From the IMG/VR virus record IMGVR_UViG_3300031951_000269, positions 1 through 48,528 of that record: a stretch of DNA of 48,528 bases; one strand, 5' to 3'. Below are positions 27,101 through 36,321 of the stretch, in pieces (position 1 is the stretch's first letter; each line of letters begins with the position of its first letter). A model generated the notes under the pieces. It did not search any database, was not told the DNA's origin, and saw only the letters and a program-made list of their open reading frames with translations. A program made the translations under genes and the position numbers. This DNA comes from a virus.

Positions 27101-28294
27101 TAATGAGTCTGATTCTTTATATAATATATCAATACTTTTTATTTTATACGATGTGGCTATATTAGCCCCTGTATCCGGCAATTCTATTATTAATTTAACT
27201 TCATTAACAGAATTTTCCATCCACTCCAACACGGTTGATCTATATGCTGCATCTTCATCTCCATTTATAAAATAACCTTTTTGATTTGGTATAAAGGTTG
27301 GCTGCGTAAATGGAGCTATTAATGAATATTCGTTATCGTCAAATTTAAATCTATAACTAAATCTTACAAATTTATCTTCTAAAAAATTATCGTTCCCACT
27401 AATATTTGATACGGTATCAGCAGTGCCCATAGTGCATTTATAAAATTGCACCGTATCAGTAATTGTCCATACTCCCGTTATATATACGGACGAGGTGGTT
27501 CCATTATCAAAAATTTTAGTAATTACCACATTGTCTGATTGGCCTATTCCATCTGGTTGACTAATTATTTGATCACCGACTGTTATATTATAAGCAGTAA
27601 TATCAGAATTATCAATAGTAACAACTGTAAATCCGCCTGGCCCCGTTACAGAATTAGTAGCATCTAAATCAACATCAACAGGCGGTGATATTGAATATAA
27701 AGAAGGAGCCTTGAAAGGAGCATATTTTGCAACTGCTATTTGTTCCGCATTTGTATAATAAGGATTACCTGATTCTACAGAATTTGATATAGCGGTATCA
27801 ACATTTATTTTTCTTGGTTGGTTTCTATTATCAGTCCAGAATAATAAATTTTCAACTAGGTTGACACCTGTGATTAAATTAGTTGTTGAAAAATTTAAAA
27901 ATGTTCCTGAGACTAATGTTAAATATGGATTACCATTATTAGTTGGATCATAAACGGTGATTTTCATTTGCCTGCCGCTACCTGGAGGATTTATTAATGA
28001 TGGCGATGTGTCAACATAATCTGTTAAAAATTGAAATATTCTATTTCGCTCATTATCAACTACATACCCTATACATACTAAATCGGTATTGGATTCAAAT
28101 GGAGCACTGCCACTAGATGTTGGCTTTAGTAAAAGCTCATTGCCTAATATATTTTGTAATGACCCTACATTCTTGTCCTCAGATTTACCAACAGATATAT
28201 TTAAAGCATCTCGATATTCGCCTTCTCCTAAAATACGATTATCAAAATCCTTATTCATTTTACCTTTTAAAAAACTATTTTTTGATTCTGCCAT
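24146..28294 (-). CDS. Tail nozzle/muzzle protein (1382 aa)
   Basis: The N-terminus has the signature of podoviral tail stabilisation proteins: NSFLKGKMNKDFDNRILGEG followed by EYRDALNISV and GSLQNILGNE. Such proteins form the distal tail tube that plugs the portal until infection. The rest is beta-rich. A cadherin-like region is suggested near residues 1030-1120 (LYWTLSANDGPSYFNID, then SGDYFLTMKLQDS), which could bind a host glycan. The size is close to the muzzle protein of crAss-like phages. The start is preceded by an A-rich leader and abuts the upstream ring-protein gene. Confidence 0.7.
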   Translation of the reverse strand: MAESKNSFLKGKMNKDFDNRILGEGEYRDALNISVGKSEDKNVGSLQNILGNELLLKPTSSGSAPFESNTDLVCIGYVVDNERNRIFQFLTDYVDTSPSLINPPGSGRQMKITVYDPTNNGNPYLTLVSGTFLNFSTTNLITGVNLVENLLFWTDNRNQPRKINVDTAISNSVESGNPYYTNAEQIAVAKYAPFKAPSLYSISPPVDVDLDATNSVTGPGGFTVVTIDNSDITAYNITVGDQIISQPDGIGQSDNVVITKIFDNGTTSSVYITGVWTITDTVQFYKCTMGTADTVSNISGNDNFLEDKFVRFSYRFKFDDNEYSLIAPFTQPTFIPNQKGYFINGDEDAAYRSTVLEWMENSVNEVKLIIELPDTGANIATSYKIKSIDILYKESDSLAIKVVDTILVSKLQQVSANTNIYTYKYQSQKPKKTLAENETLRVYDKIPIRALGQESVGNRIIYGNFINQNTPPATLNYNVSLVEKGNDYTPFVSWVEYPNHNLKQNRTYQVGIVLSDKFGRQSSVILSSAAPFIENGDTVYGGSSVFIPYKSQNWATDVRGWFGDELVVIFNETINSVRNEAAGTPGLYATVSGIIPNSQAGFEITAGTVNNAGPYTYTYTLQTIGAPQLNRPTVGNYLKGKYKDYVKVLTASAGSLTADGAISEIYNFNPLSGPTFPDIKFSYSINELGWYSYKVVVKQQEQDYYNVYVPGMLAGYPSQTPPLISGEDDTTCHFVSINDNINKVPRDLSEVGPNQRQYRSSAQLWPRVENMVSASNRQYFPGTVSNVVNTIAPSDDLNFSSTGSAPNNLYQFDTDPLINRVSTSNRVGVTAGSMTPYLGVFETDPDTSLIDLFWETSTTGYISDLNIDVLTGSDIIVSFSDLDFIYRENQNYLGSDPNEGTQTSPFITEWFYFKNAFGVEVFNIDSVVMSVVDIVGTNVSSKFALIRDTDPLSPTYRKYKIKITQSDYYYGTNVDGAFPTLSGIGTFIFTFNITHTVSGVVYNPILSTQASGLKITNVEPVILNPPSDNIVYNLTNDPLPGPFIDGIGKNGNFSTNSTNYLADLYWTLSANDGPSYFNIDNLQGNVGIITNEIPSGDYFLTMKLQDSTFSTGVAFPIPGSLFTTRDVVIASPFLTGCSDWQSVANSLVQEEPFVYTVFASGYVNFWKYLREGEKILDSTVSIYKFVQLNTGNVFEGEDIYSYGQGTMPVLVNFYPFGPSGLYNGNGYFTNRSIAKGLIAGEMEPAYALFFKGYIYTTLDGVESNRTIYVDFIIEGEFTSSNEFEVVSDSYNCTIGDPDAYIPEDCYEWTIQNTSTFPIRWNGLHGNGVTIIGGIIQPGQYAKSFGNGGTYPVVRQSSLSAMGSITDGGIITYTGSPVTCPIL

Positions 28295-28297
28295 TTT

Positions 28298-29515
28298 TTA
28301 ATGTTTAATCCATTTAGATTTACCTCTGAATACTTGGGTTATCTCTTCTAATTTAATATTTGAAAGTCTTATTTTAGCATTTCTTAATTTTGCTGATTTA
28401 TCTTGTTGCAATCTTCTAACAACATATTCTGTTGATGTTGAACGATGGGCCATAATAGCATGTAAAATATAAGCATACATAGCGTCTTCAGCCATCTTTG
28501 GTATTCTAGAATCTAAATCATAAGCTAATCCATCTGATATATATTCTAATACAATTAATTTACCTACTAAATTACTGCTAAAAGATATTTTATTTTCTCT
28601 ATCATTTATAGAAAAATATCCATTTATATTAGCATATTGAGGGTCAGCTCCAAACAATCTGCCATAAAATCTATCTTGAACCCAGTTATCATCATTATAC
28701 CAATTATTATTCAAGTTGTCAAACTCATTAATCTGAACAAGTATATTATTCTTATCCCATCTTTCTTCTGTTAAAGAATCCCCCTGTATATTTGCATCAA
28801 AGTTATCCTGTATTGGTATTCCCCTTTGATCTTGTATTGGATTTTCATATGGGTTTGTAGTTAACGCATTCACGGGGTATATAGGATGCTTAACGCCATG
28901 GTGATCTATCCAGGACATTTTTACGTAGTTAACATAGTCTTGCGGTATTACTACGCTTAGACTAGGCGGTATATTTAACTCCTGAGATTTAATGCTTTTT
29001 AATGTGTCATAACTAAATTCCTGCATTCCACGCTTTGCATGGAATATAACATCAGTTCTTTTTGCTGCACCTATCAGTTTACCAGTACCTACATAAGCAA
29101 CCATAAAATTGTTTATAATATCATTTAAGGAGATATAAGAGTAGCTGCCATAGTTTTCCTCTACAGCAGTGCCAAAAGCGTCATTATCGCCATAATTACC
29201 ACCATCTAATATTTTTAATTGTACTACTACATAAGTGCCTACTGCTAATGGCGTATCAGGAGTTATAGTATTATTTACTACTGTATATTCTAATATATAT
29301 TCATCAAATGACCCTGGCAATCCGGTAGGGCTAGTATATAACTTAAAATTATTTAAAGCATAATTAATCTCATTTGGATCCCAACTTCCAAAAACTAAAT
29401 CAGTATTAAATGTAGTTGTAAATTCAGTTGTTCCTAATTGAGCTATAAAACCTTGCGCTCCCTCGTAATACTGTCTATTTGTTTCGGTAATTAAACCATT
29501 ATTAGGTGTTGGCAT
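28298..29515 (-). CDS. Tail tubular/ring (adaptor) protein
   Basis: A 405-residue virion protein between the short adaptor-like gene and the nozzle gene. Recognisable segments are the helix HAKRGMQEFSYDTLK, followed by PPSLSVVIPQDYVNYVKMSW, and a C-terminal helical part (PKMAEDAMYAYILHAIMAHR). Proteins of this type in environmental podoviruses form a ring under the portal. The precise ring number cannot be told without comparison. Confidence 0.6.
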   Translation of the reverse strand: MPTPNNGLITETNRQYYEGAQGFIAQLGTTEFTTTFNTDLVFGSWDPNEINYALNNFKLYTSPTGLPGSFDEYILEYTVVNNTITPDTPLAVGTYVVVQLKILDGGNYGDNDAFGTAVEENYGSYSYISLNDIINNFMVAYVGTGKLIGAAKRTDVIFHAKRGMQEFSYDTLKSIKSQELNIPPSLSVVIPQDYVNYVKMSWIDHHGVKHPIYPVNALTTNPYENPIQDQRGIPIQDNFDANIQGDSLTEERWDKNNILVQINEFDNLNNNWYNDDNWVQDRFYGRLFGADPQYANINGYFSINDRENKISFSSNLVGKLIVLEYISDGLAYDLDSRIPKMAEDAMYAYILHAIMAHRSTSTEYVVRRLQQDKSAKLRNAKIRLSNIKLEEITQVFRGKSKWIKH

Positions 29516-29521
29516 TTTTTA

Positions 29522-30226
29522 TTAACTTTTTGAATTAATATTTTCCATCTGCACTTGTTGTGCTGCGGCTTGTACTATTTGTGGGTCTTTAATAACTATA
29601 CCTGAATAAAGTAATATTCTAGTTATTATGTTTACTTGTTCTATTGGATGTAATTCAAAGTCCTGTGAACCTGTTGAAGTATATATATATTGGTATCCTG
29701 CTCCTGTTGTAAAATTCCATACAGGATCTAATGGTTTTCTTATATATGTGCAGGATATATTATTTGTAATAGTATTTGGAGATACTGTTATTTGTAAATT
29801 TTTAAATGTATAAACCGGCCAATAAGTGGATGGTTTTGTTATTGGTGAAAGATTAAGTTCTAATAGTTCATTTGGTTGAACATATTGAACTTCTTTTTCA
29901 TCATTATATATAACGGTTCCTAATTTATAAAATTCATAAGGGGATGTTAGTGTAGGTAAATTAAATTTCCCACTAGAATAAGTGCAATTTCCAATTTCTT
30001 GGAATATTGAAATCCTTTGTTCTAAATTCTTTATACGATCACTATATTCGCTATCATTGCCAGGCACTCTAAGTTGCTGGTTAAGGTCATCGAAATATTC
30101 ATTAAATATTTCAAGTTGTACTTGAGCCGCTGTTCTATTGAATTCATCTGGAGTTAGATATCCTCTTTGTTCTTTATTAATAATTAATAAAACGGTTCTA
30201 TAAACCGTATTTACATTTACCGCCAT
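29522..30226 (-). CDS. Head-tail connector/ring protein
   Basis: A 234-residue protein beginning MAVNVNTVYRTVLLIINKEQ and continuing with RGYLTPDEFN and LQLEIFNEYF-like helices, as in small adaptor proteins of podoviruses that sit directly below the portal. The second half is beta-rich with an YIRKPLDPVW strand. It sits 6 nt before the next ring-protein gene and is preceded by a hairpin in the 65-nt gap. Confidence 0.55.
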   Translation of the reverse strand: MAVNVNTVYRTVLLIINKEQRGYLTPDEFNRTAAQVQLEIFNEYFDDLNQQLRVPGNDSEYSDRIKNLEQRISIFQEIGNCTYSSGKFNLPTLTSPYEFYKLGTVIYNDEKEVQYVQPNELLELNLSPITKPSTYWPVYTFKNLQITVSPNTITNNISCTYIRKPLDPVWNFTTGAGYQYIYTSTGSQDFELHPIEQVNIITRILLYSGIVIKDPQIVQAAAQQVQMENINSKS

Positions 30227-30249
30227 ACTATATATTTATTATAATATTA

Positions 30250-30273
30250 AGGCGGTAACCAAAGCCACCGCCT
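30250..30273 (-). terminator. Hairpin after late structural gene
   Basis: AGGCGGT (30250-30256) and ACCGCCT (30267-30273) form a 7-bp GC-rich stem in the gap between two minus-strand genes. The trailing sequence on the minus strand is A/T-rich without a strong T-run, so partial termination or RNA end protection is the best guess. Confidence 0.5.
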
Positions 30274-30291
30274 ATATATTAATATTACGTA

Positions 30292-31143
30292 TTATTTTAA
30301 TTTTTTCTCTATAGACTTAAAGATTTCTATACCTTCATCTGTTTTGAAAAATGCCGCCATAGCTGAGTATGGGTTTTCATCAAAAGGCACCGTCATTAAC
30401 TTTCTATTATTTTCACCCCAATGGAATGTTCTGTTGTCAGGTGATAATGTTATAATGTTTGCTTCTACGGCTCTAATAGCTATATTCCTAAGATGTACAT
30501 TATCATCATTTGCTAACTCTATAAATAAAGCAGGGTTATTTCTTGCTAATAATAATAAGTCTCTTTTTATTTCTTTAGAACTCATTTTATTCACTCTAGA
30601 TCCAACCTCTACTCTAACAATAGATTCTGCTTGATCAATATCCATTTCTAAAGCGGCGTTCAATGCTAACACTTCTAATTCAATATCTTCTAATTCATCC
30701 TCAGCTTCTACTGTTGGATCAAACTCTGTATATCGGACATTTAATCCTGGATGGTAAATTGATAATAATTTTTGTAGGTTTTGCTTTTCTTTTGGTACAT
30801 TTAATATTCCATTATCAAATACAATATGGCCTAAAGTAGCAGCTCCTTTTTGTTGTGACACTAATGGAGAGTTTTGATTAGTCGCATATCTTAATTCTTC
30901 TTGCTCCCCTGTTTCTTTATTAAACCATAATAAAGGATACCTCAGCGAATGCCTACTTTGTAAAGTATAAGTTAAAGGGGAATAACCATCAGCTATAATA
31001 TAAGTTCTGTCCTTTATTACCCAGGTATCTTTTAATGATTTTTGTTTTGTTTCTTTAGGTACAATTGTTTCTTCCACAGTAATTGTATCTACATCAAATT
31101 CATTTGATTGTAATTCTTTTTTTGTTGTTTGTCTTGTTGCCAT
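30292..31143 (-). CDS. Virion-associated hypothetical protein following the capsid gene
   Basis: A 283-residue protein, soluble, with an N-terminal charged region, a beta-rich part (WVIKDRTYIIADGYSPLTY) and a helical acidic C-terminal half. Similar genes occur directly after the major capsid gene in crAss-like and related phages, so a head-completion or decoration role is plausible, but I see no diagnostic motif. It is flanked by hairpins on both sides, which suggests its own transcript level. Confidence 0.55.
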   Translation of the reverse strand: MATRQTTKKELQSNEFDVDTITVEETIVPKETKQKSLKDTWVIKDRTYIIADGYSPLTYTLQSRHSLRYPLLWFNKETGEQEELRYATNQNSPLVSQQKGAATLGHIVFDNGILNVPKEKQNLQKLLSIYHPGLNVRYTEFDPTVEAEDELEDIELEVLALNAALEMDIDQAESIVRVEVGSRVNKMSSKEIKRDLLLLARNNPALFIELANDDNVHLRNIAIRAVEANIITLSPDNRTFHWGENNRKLMTVPFDENPYSAMAAFFKTDEGIEIFKSIEKKLK

Positions 31144-31180
31144 AATATAATATAATTTAATAAATTTTTAAAAGGTAATA

Positions 31181-31209
31181 ATTACCCCTGCTAATTTAAC
31201 AGGGGTAAT
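31181..31209 (-). terminator. Strong hairpin after the major capsid gene
   Basis: A perfect 10-bp stem (31181-31190 with 31200-31209; core TTACCCCTG/CAGGGGTAA) with a 9-nt loop lies between the capsid stop and the next start. A short T-run (CCTTTT) follows on the minus strand. It is well placed to limit read-through so that capsid mRNA exceeds downstream mRNA. Confidence 0.7.
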
Positions 31210-31222
31210 ATCACCATGGTTG

Positions 31223-32689
31223 TTATGTAGAAGCAGTAAATAACACAAAGTTATTAGCTCCTTGAGTAACTAAACATCTTTCAGATAAGAAGTGTACTTG
31301 CATTGCATCAAGATCAGAAGTATAAGCACCTCCAACAGATCCAGTAATCCAAGTTTTCATTCTTCTATCGTCAGCTTGATTAGCTCTATAACGAACATGT
31401 AAGAATGGTCTACGGATATTAGTACCTAATTGTTGATCATATACAGTTGATGTACCAGCAGGAACAAGTAATCCATCAATAGACGAAGTATTCATACCTC
31501 CACGAGTAGATGCGTCATTTAAGTATTTCCAGTCTGTTTTGTAGAAATCATAAGATCCACGACGGAAACCAGAAAATCCTAAATTCAATGCCATTTGCTC
31601 AGAGTTCTCAAATAAACCGTAGGCTACACCTCCAGCTGCCCCAGAAGATAAAGAAGCAAGCATATCATCAAAGTCAAGAGAAGTTGCGCGGTTTAGGAAT
31701 AACATGTTTTCCTCAATAGCTCCCTGAGTATCCAATCCTTTTAAGATTGAATCAAAATCATTAAGACCTGAAGCTGCTGTAAAGTTGTTTACAATATTAC
31801 CTCTTTCTCTAACAGCAGAGAAAAGACCTTGTGTACCTTTGTAAGTAACGCCTGTAGCAGGAGTTAAAGTCGATACACCTGAACTAGCTGCTGATAATTC
31901 TCCTTCAATTACACTCATCTCTAAGTAATCTTCAAAACGTAATCTTGTTTCAGATTCTGCTTTTAAATACCATAAATATCCAGAAGCTCCATCTTCAGTA
32001 GCAACTTCTACCCATCCAATTTGAGCAGTATCAGATCCATTGATTTCATATTTTTCTCTAACAATAATTGGTGAATTACTGTATTGAGTAAATGAAGGAG
32101 TAACCGATTTTAAAGAGGAGTCTGTACTTCCTTTTATAAATTCAGAACCATAAACAAATATTTTAAGATTTGTATTAGAAGCGCTCCATACTACTGCCCC
32201 AGAAAACAAACTAGCTTGAGTGTAAGGGTAAACTGTAAGAGTAGCCGTAGTACCCACCGTAGTAGAAGCACTAACAAGAACTTTTAATTCTTGCCCAGTA
32301 GTAGGATTCATAACTACTAAAGTTTGACCTGGAGAAACAACGTTTTGAACAAAGTTAATACCAGTTCCACCAACTGTAAATGTTAAAGTAGTAGCTGTAG
32401 CTGAAGTTACGTTATTATAAGCAATATGCAATCTGTTTTGTTCAGACCAAACAACTTGATCAGAAGACATTGGCATCTCAGCTCCTACCATACGTAAGAA
32501 ACCAGATAAAGTTCTATTACCATAACGCTCAATTTCTTGCTCGTAGATTTCTGGTAAATATTGTTGCGCAAAGTCATTACCACTACCATTTGTAAAGTTT
32601 AAGTAGTTTGTTTCTAATGCTTGCTGTTTTTGTGACGGTTTAATAGAACCAAAATTAGTCCCTGTAACCGAGTTAATCATGTTTGACAT
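31223..32689 (-). CDS. Major capsid protein, crAss-like type
   Basis: A 488-residue HK97-fold capsid protein inferred from family resemblance. The N-terminal run FAQQYLPEIYEQEIERYGNR, then TLSGFLRMVGAEMPM and DQVVWSEQNRLH, is typical of capsid proteins of crAss-like phages and relatives. The C-terminal part includes RRPFLHVRYRANQADDRRMK. Its place after portal and scaffold genes fits. The leader before the start is A/T-rich (ATTAAAAATTAAACGATT) with no Shine-Dalgarno site, and a strong hairpin follows the gene. Confidence 0.82.
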   Translation of the reverse strand: MSNMINSVTGTNFGSIKPSQKQQALETNYLNFTNGSGNDFAQQYLPEIYEQEIERYGNRTLSGFLRMVGAEMPMSSDQVVWSEQNRLHIAYNNVTSATATTLTFTVGGTGINFVQNVVSPGQTLVVMNPTTGQELKVLVSASTTVGTTATLTVYPYTQASLFSGAVVWSASNTNLKIFVYGSEFIKGSTDSSLKSVTPSFTQYSNSPIIVREKYEINGSDTAQIGWVEVATEDGASGYLWYLKAESETRLRFEDYLEMSVIEGELSAASSGVSTLTPATGVTYKGTQGLFSAVRERGNIVNNFTAASGLNDFDSILKGLDTQGAIEENMLFLNRATSLDFDDMLASLSSGAAGGVAYGLFENSEQMALNLGFSGFRRGSYDFYKTDWKYLNDASTRGGMNTSSIDGLLVPAGTSTVYDQQLGTNIRRPFLHVRYRANQADDRRMKTWITGSVGGAYTSDLDAMQVHFLSERCLVTQGANNFVLFTAST

Positions 32690-32709
32690 AATCGTTTAAT
32701 TTTTAATTG

Positions 32710-33882
32710 TTAAAATTTTTTTGTTTGGATCCTTAGTTTCGAGGAATCCTGGCCACTTATAGATTTGACTCTAAGTCCATTAATGAATGGCTCACCAGCA
32801 GTTCTGGGGGCGTCCATACTTGGATTTTTGGAATTACTAATAACTTGTTTAACAGCATCAGCTTTTCCTTGTTCATAAAAATGAGCGGCTATTTTGTCAG
32901 CATTCATTGCTGAATACAAAGCCTTGTGATAACCCGGCACATCTGCTACATTACCTTCTTTGTCCAGAAACTTTCCGATGAAGGTTTGTATATTTGATTG
33001 AGTTTCGGCAACTTGATTTGGATTTTGAACATTATATCTAAATCTTTTTTCACCTAAGTTGTATTCAAAACCTTTGAATTCGTTGTTGAAAAGACTAGAC
33101 GTTTGTTTTTTAAACGCATCTTGTTGTTGAGCCACTTTGTTTTGCTCGTTATTATATCTGTTAAAAAAATCAACAGCTTTTTGTTGTTCTGCATTAACCC
33201 CAGGCCTTGCCTTGATTTCTGCATAATACTTTTTCTTTGCATCCTCTAAAAAATTCCTAGCTTTAGAAATCTCATCTTTAAAGGCTAATTTCTTTAATTT
33301 AATTTCTCTTTCGTCGTCAATATCTTCGTCAAAAAAGAATTTGTCTTCTAATAAGAATTCTACTTCCTCAGCATCTAAATGTGGCTTTGTGCTCTTATAG
33401 TATTCTTTTAATAAAGCAACATTATTTATATTTGAGTAATCAGCATTTAACCTAACATAATCCTCAATTGTTCCACCAGTCTCTTGCATAAAAGAAACTA
33501 GTTTCTCTATATTTTCTGGTAGTTCTGTATTATTCTTTGTTTGCTCTTGAGTATGAAATTGTAGTTCTTCTTTAATATCTGCAACTTCTTGTTTTATTTC
33601 TTGTTCGAGGATTTCTTCAATAACATTTTCAGCGGCCCCTTGGTTTCCTTCGACCACTTCTTGCAATCCCACTTCGGGCTGTTTATCGCGTAACACGCTT
33701 TCATTTGTTCCTTGCTCTTGAATGGCATTTGTTTCTTCTTTAGGGATTACTACTTTTATTGGATCCTCTTGCTTCTGTGTTAAATCAACCTTAATAGGTT
33801 CATCTGTTTTGGTTAGTTTTTTTACCGAAGGTTTCTTTGCTTTTATTTTAAATTCTCCTTCTTGTTTTACTTCTTGTGACAT
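32710..33882 (-). CDS. Probable scaffold/head-assembly protein
   Basis: A 390-residue protein between portal and capsid genes. It is acidic and low-complexity in the first third (KQEDPIKVVIPKEE, many Glu/Gln), helical and charged in the middle with coiled-coil character, and basic at the C-terminus (KLRIQTKKF). Position, charge pattern and helical content match scaffold proteins, which guide capsid assembly and leave or are degraded before packaging. No protease motif is visible in it. Confidence 0.6.
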   Translation of the reverse strand: MSQEVKQEGEFKIKAKKPSVKKLTKTDEPIKVDLTQKQEDPIKVVIPKEETNAIQEQGTNESVLRDKQPEVGLQEVVEGNQGAAENVIEEILEQEIKQEVADIKEELQFHTQEQTKNNTELPENIEKLVSFMQETGGTIEDYVRLNADYSNINNVALLKEYYKSTKPHLDAEEVEFLLEDKFFFDEDIDDEREIKLKKLAFKDEISKARNFLEDAKKKYYAEIKARPGVNAEQQKAVDFFNRYNNEQNKVAQQQDAFKKQTSSLFNNEFKGFEYNLGEKRFRYNVQNPNQVAETQSNIQTFIGKFLDKEGNVADVPGYHKALYSAMNADKIAAHFYEQGKADAVKQVISNSKNPSMDAPRTAGEPFINGLRVKSISGQDSSKLRIQTKKF

Positions 33883-33912
33883 AATATGATAATATAAAAT
33901 TGGTTAATAAGT

Positions 33913-36321
33913 TTATTCCATTTGTAACATGCCACCTAAATCCTCCATTAAATTTTGTGCGTTACTTTGAAAATCTTTTGGTAAAGAATCGTTCTTGCGC
34001 TGATCTATTAATTCTGATTGCTGCGTGGCCTGTATCTTAGTTCTTTCGTCTTTTCTATCTTCTAACTGATTGAACTTATTTGTGTCTGCTTGAACCTTTA
34101 ATTGCGCTAATTGCATATCATAATTAAACTGTTCAGACATTAATTGTTTTTTAATTTGAGCCTCTGTTTGTAATTTTTGTATTTCAAATTGAGATTTAGC
34201 TTGCTCTATTTGTATTTGCGTTTGAGCTAAAGCTTCTTGTTTTTGCACTTCAAACATTGCAGCTTTCTCAGCATTTTGTGAATTAGCATCTGCTTGCGCT
34301 TGTATATTAGCTAATTGCTGTTGTTGCAACTGCTCTTGCTTTCTTTTTCTTTTTAACTTTAATAACTGATTTGCTAATTTAAGATTTCTAACTTGTCTTA
34401 TATCTATTGCATCTTCTAAATCAATTCCTTGGTTTTGTAAAGAAACTTGTATGTTTTGTTCTAATTGCTGTTTTTCTTCTTCATCAGGTTCAATTTCTAA
34501 GAAAATACCAAAATCGTGTAAATTCAGTTTTTCCATTTCTCTTAAAACATCAACATTATAAGTTGATATACTTTGTTTTAATGAGTTTGCTGTTAATGGA
34601 TTATTTAAACAATCTGCTATTCTTAAAGATATATTTTCACAAATTTTAGTAGTTAAATATATACTTGCATCTTTTATATGGCGAGTAGCCACATTAGAAG
34701 CGTTTGCTGCTATTTTTTGTAATCCTACCAAAGCATTAGAATCAGGTTTACTACCATCAACAGCTTCATTAAGACCTGTAACATCTCTAATCATCTGTAA
34801 GTAATACTGATAAGTTTGTATTAAACTTTGTATTTTACCTTGACCACTTGATGTTGTTAATTCTTGAATAGGCACTTTGCCTCTATTTATATCTCCGTCT
34901 TGTGTTAAAGATCTACCCACAATACTACCAGTTTGGAAATACATGTTTAATGCTTCCGCCGGATTGTATTTTGTTCCATTACCCAAATCAACTTCCATTA
35001 AGCCATCTACATCTAAGAATACACCGTCTGGCACTACTCTTGACATAACTTGCTGAAGTTTTAAGTGAGTTAATTGGATCATGTCCGCAAAAGAAATGCA
35101 TTTAGTAACAATAGAGTCTATCCTGCCTTTATACATTCTAGGAGCAACTATATTATAATTCATTTTAACCCTTGCAGTATCTGCATATGGACGAGTCATA
35201 TCATTTGATAACTTCCATTCTAGCATCATATTTGTGCCTATAATTTTAGCGCCAGTATATAATACTTCTATTGTTCTTGATACTCTTTCAAAGTTGTCAT
35301 TTGGAGGCGGATTAAAAGAATCAGTTTTTTGAATAACTTTTTCTAATCCATTCTCGCTTTGTTTTATTTTGAACACTTGATTCATATAAGTCTTATACTC
35401 AAAGTATAATACTTGTACTGTATTCTCGTCATAATTACCCCACCCTTGAATATATTGTCTATTGCCGGGCATTTGTTGTATCTTGAGAAGTTCATCCTCC
35501 GATATATATGGGAATTCTTTTTTTAATTCTGGTATTGTTACTGCTTTAACCTCCCCCACATAATAAATATCTTCAAAGTTAGGGTCTTCTGTATATGAAT
35601 AAACTAAATAAGCAGGATCCACATAATCAACAACAATACCTTCAGATTTATTAAACGACGTTTTAACTGCCGCAATACCAATAGTTGTTAAATCATAATT
35701 TAATCTTTTTCTAGTAAGATCATATTTATTAGTTTTTAACACTGTATTTATCGCTTCTTCTTCCGCTATCTCAATAGATTGCTTATAAGAAAGCTGCATA
35801 TGTAATTCTAATTCATCTAATGTAGCAGGTAAATCAGCCGGGGGAATATTTGATTTTGATATATCTATTCCAAATTCTTGTTTATTGCTGCCTATTAATT
35901 CTTTATTAGCCATATCAAATTTTAAGGCTGAAGCGTAATTCATACGCTTTTTTAAAGAATCCGGGTCTTGTGCAAATGCCCTTACGTCGTAAGTTTTTTG
36001 TGAAATTCCATTAGCAACTATATCAACAAATTTTGATAATATAGGCACAGGAGTCCAATCTAAATTCAAATAAGATAAATCACCATTAATTGATAACTCA
36101 TCTTTATATTTTTGCACGGATTGTTCTCCTCTTGCGTATAGTCTTAATCTATTAAAATTATTCCAATGTGTTAAATACCTATTGCCGCTAGTCCTCCCTT
36201 GATTAAACCATTCCTGTTCTATAGCTCGAGATACCTGTAATCCATATTCTTCGGAAGCCTTAGTAGCATCATCCACAACCTGACTAGGGAAAGCGCTATT
36301 TGGATTTGTGTATATATTCAT
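33913..36321 (-). CDS. Portal protein
   Basis: An 802-residue protein directly behind TerL, sharing no gap with it. It forms the dodecameric DNA channel of the capsid. Portal-like features include the N-terminal clip region (RLYARGEQSVQKYKDELSIN), a central DSNALVGLQKIAANASNVAT stretch with helices of the stem/crown, and a long C-terminal Gln-rich coiled coil (about residues 640-770) like the portal barrel of podoviruses. The size is large but normal for crAss-like phages. Confidence 0.8.
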   Translation of the reverse strand: MNIYTNPNSAFPSQVVDDATKASEEYGLQVSRAIEQEWFNQGRTSGNRYLTHWNNFNRLRLYARGEQSVQKYKDELSINGDLSYLNLDWTPVPILSKFVDIVANGISQKTYDVRAFAQDPDSLKKRMNYASALKFDMANKELIGSNKQEFGIDISKSNIPPADLPATLDELELHMQLSYKQSIEIAEEEAINTVLKTNKYDLTRKRLNYDLTTIGIAAVKTSFNKSEGIVVDYVDPAYLVYSYTEDPNFEDIYYVGEVKAVTIPELKKEFPYISEDELLKIQQMPGNRQYIQGWGNYDENTVQVLYFEYKTYMNQVFKIKQSENGLEKVIQKTDSFNPPPNDNFERVSRTIEVLYTGAKIIGTNMMLEWKLSNDMTRPYADTARVKMNYNIVAPRMYKGRIDSIVTKCISFADMIQLTHLKLQQVMSRVVPDGVFLDVDGLMEVDLGNGTKYNPAEALNMYFQTGSIVGRSLTQDGDINRGKVPIQELTTSSGQGKIQSLIQTYQYYLQMIRDVTGLNEAVDGSKPDSNALVGLQKIAANASNVATRHIKDASIYLTTKICENISLRIADCLNNPLTANSLKQSISTYNVDVLREMEKLNLHDFGIFLEIEPDEEEKQQLEQNIQVSLQNQGIDLEDAIDIRQVRNLKLANQLLKLKRKRKQEQLQQQQLANIQAQADANSQNAEKAAMFEVQKQEALAQTQIQIEQAKSQFEIQKLQTEAQIKKQLMSEQFNYDMQLAQLKVQADTNKFNQLEDRKDERTKIQATQQSELIDQRKNDSLPKDFQSNAQNLMEDLGGMLQME

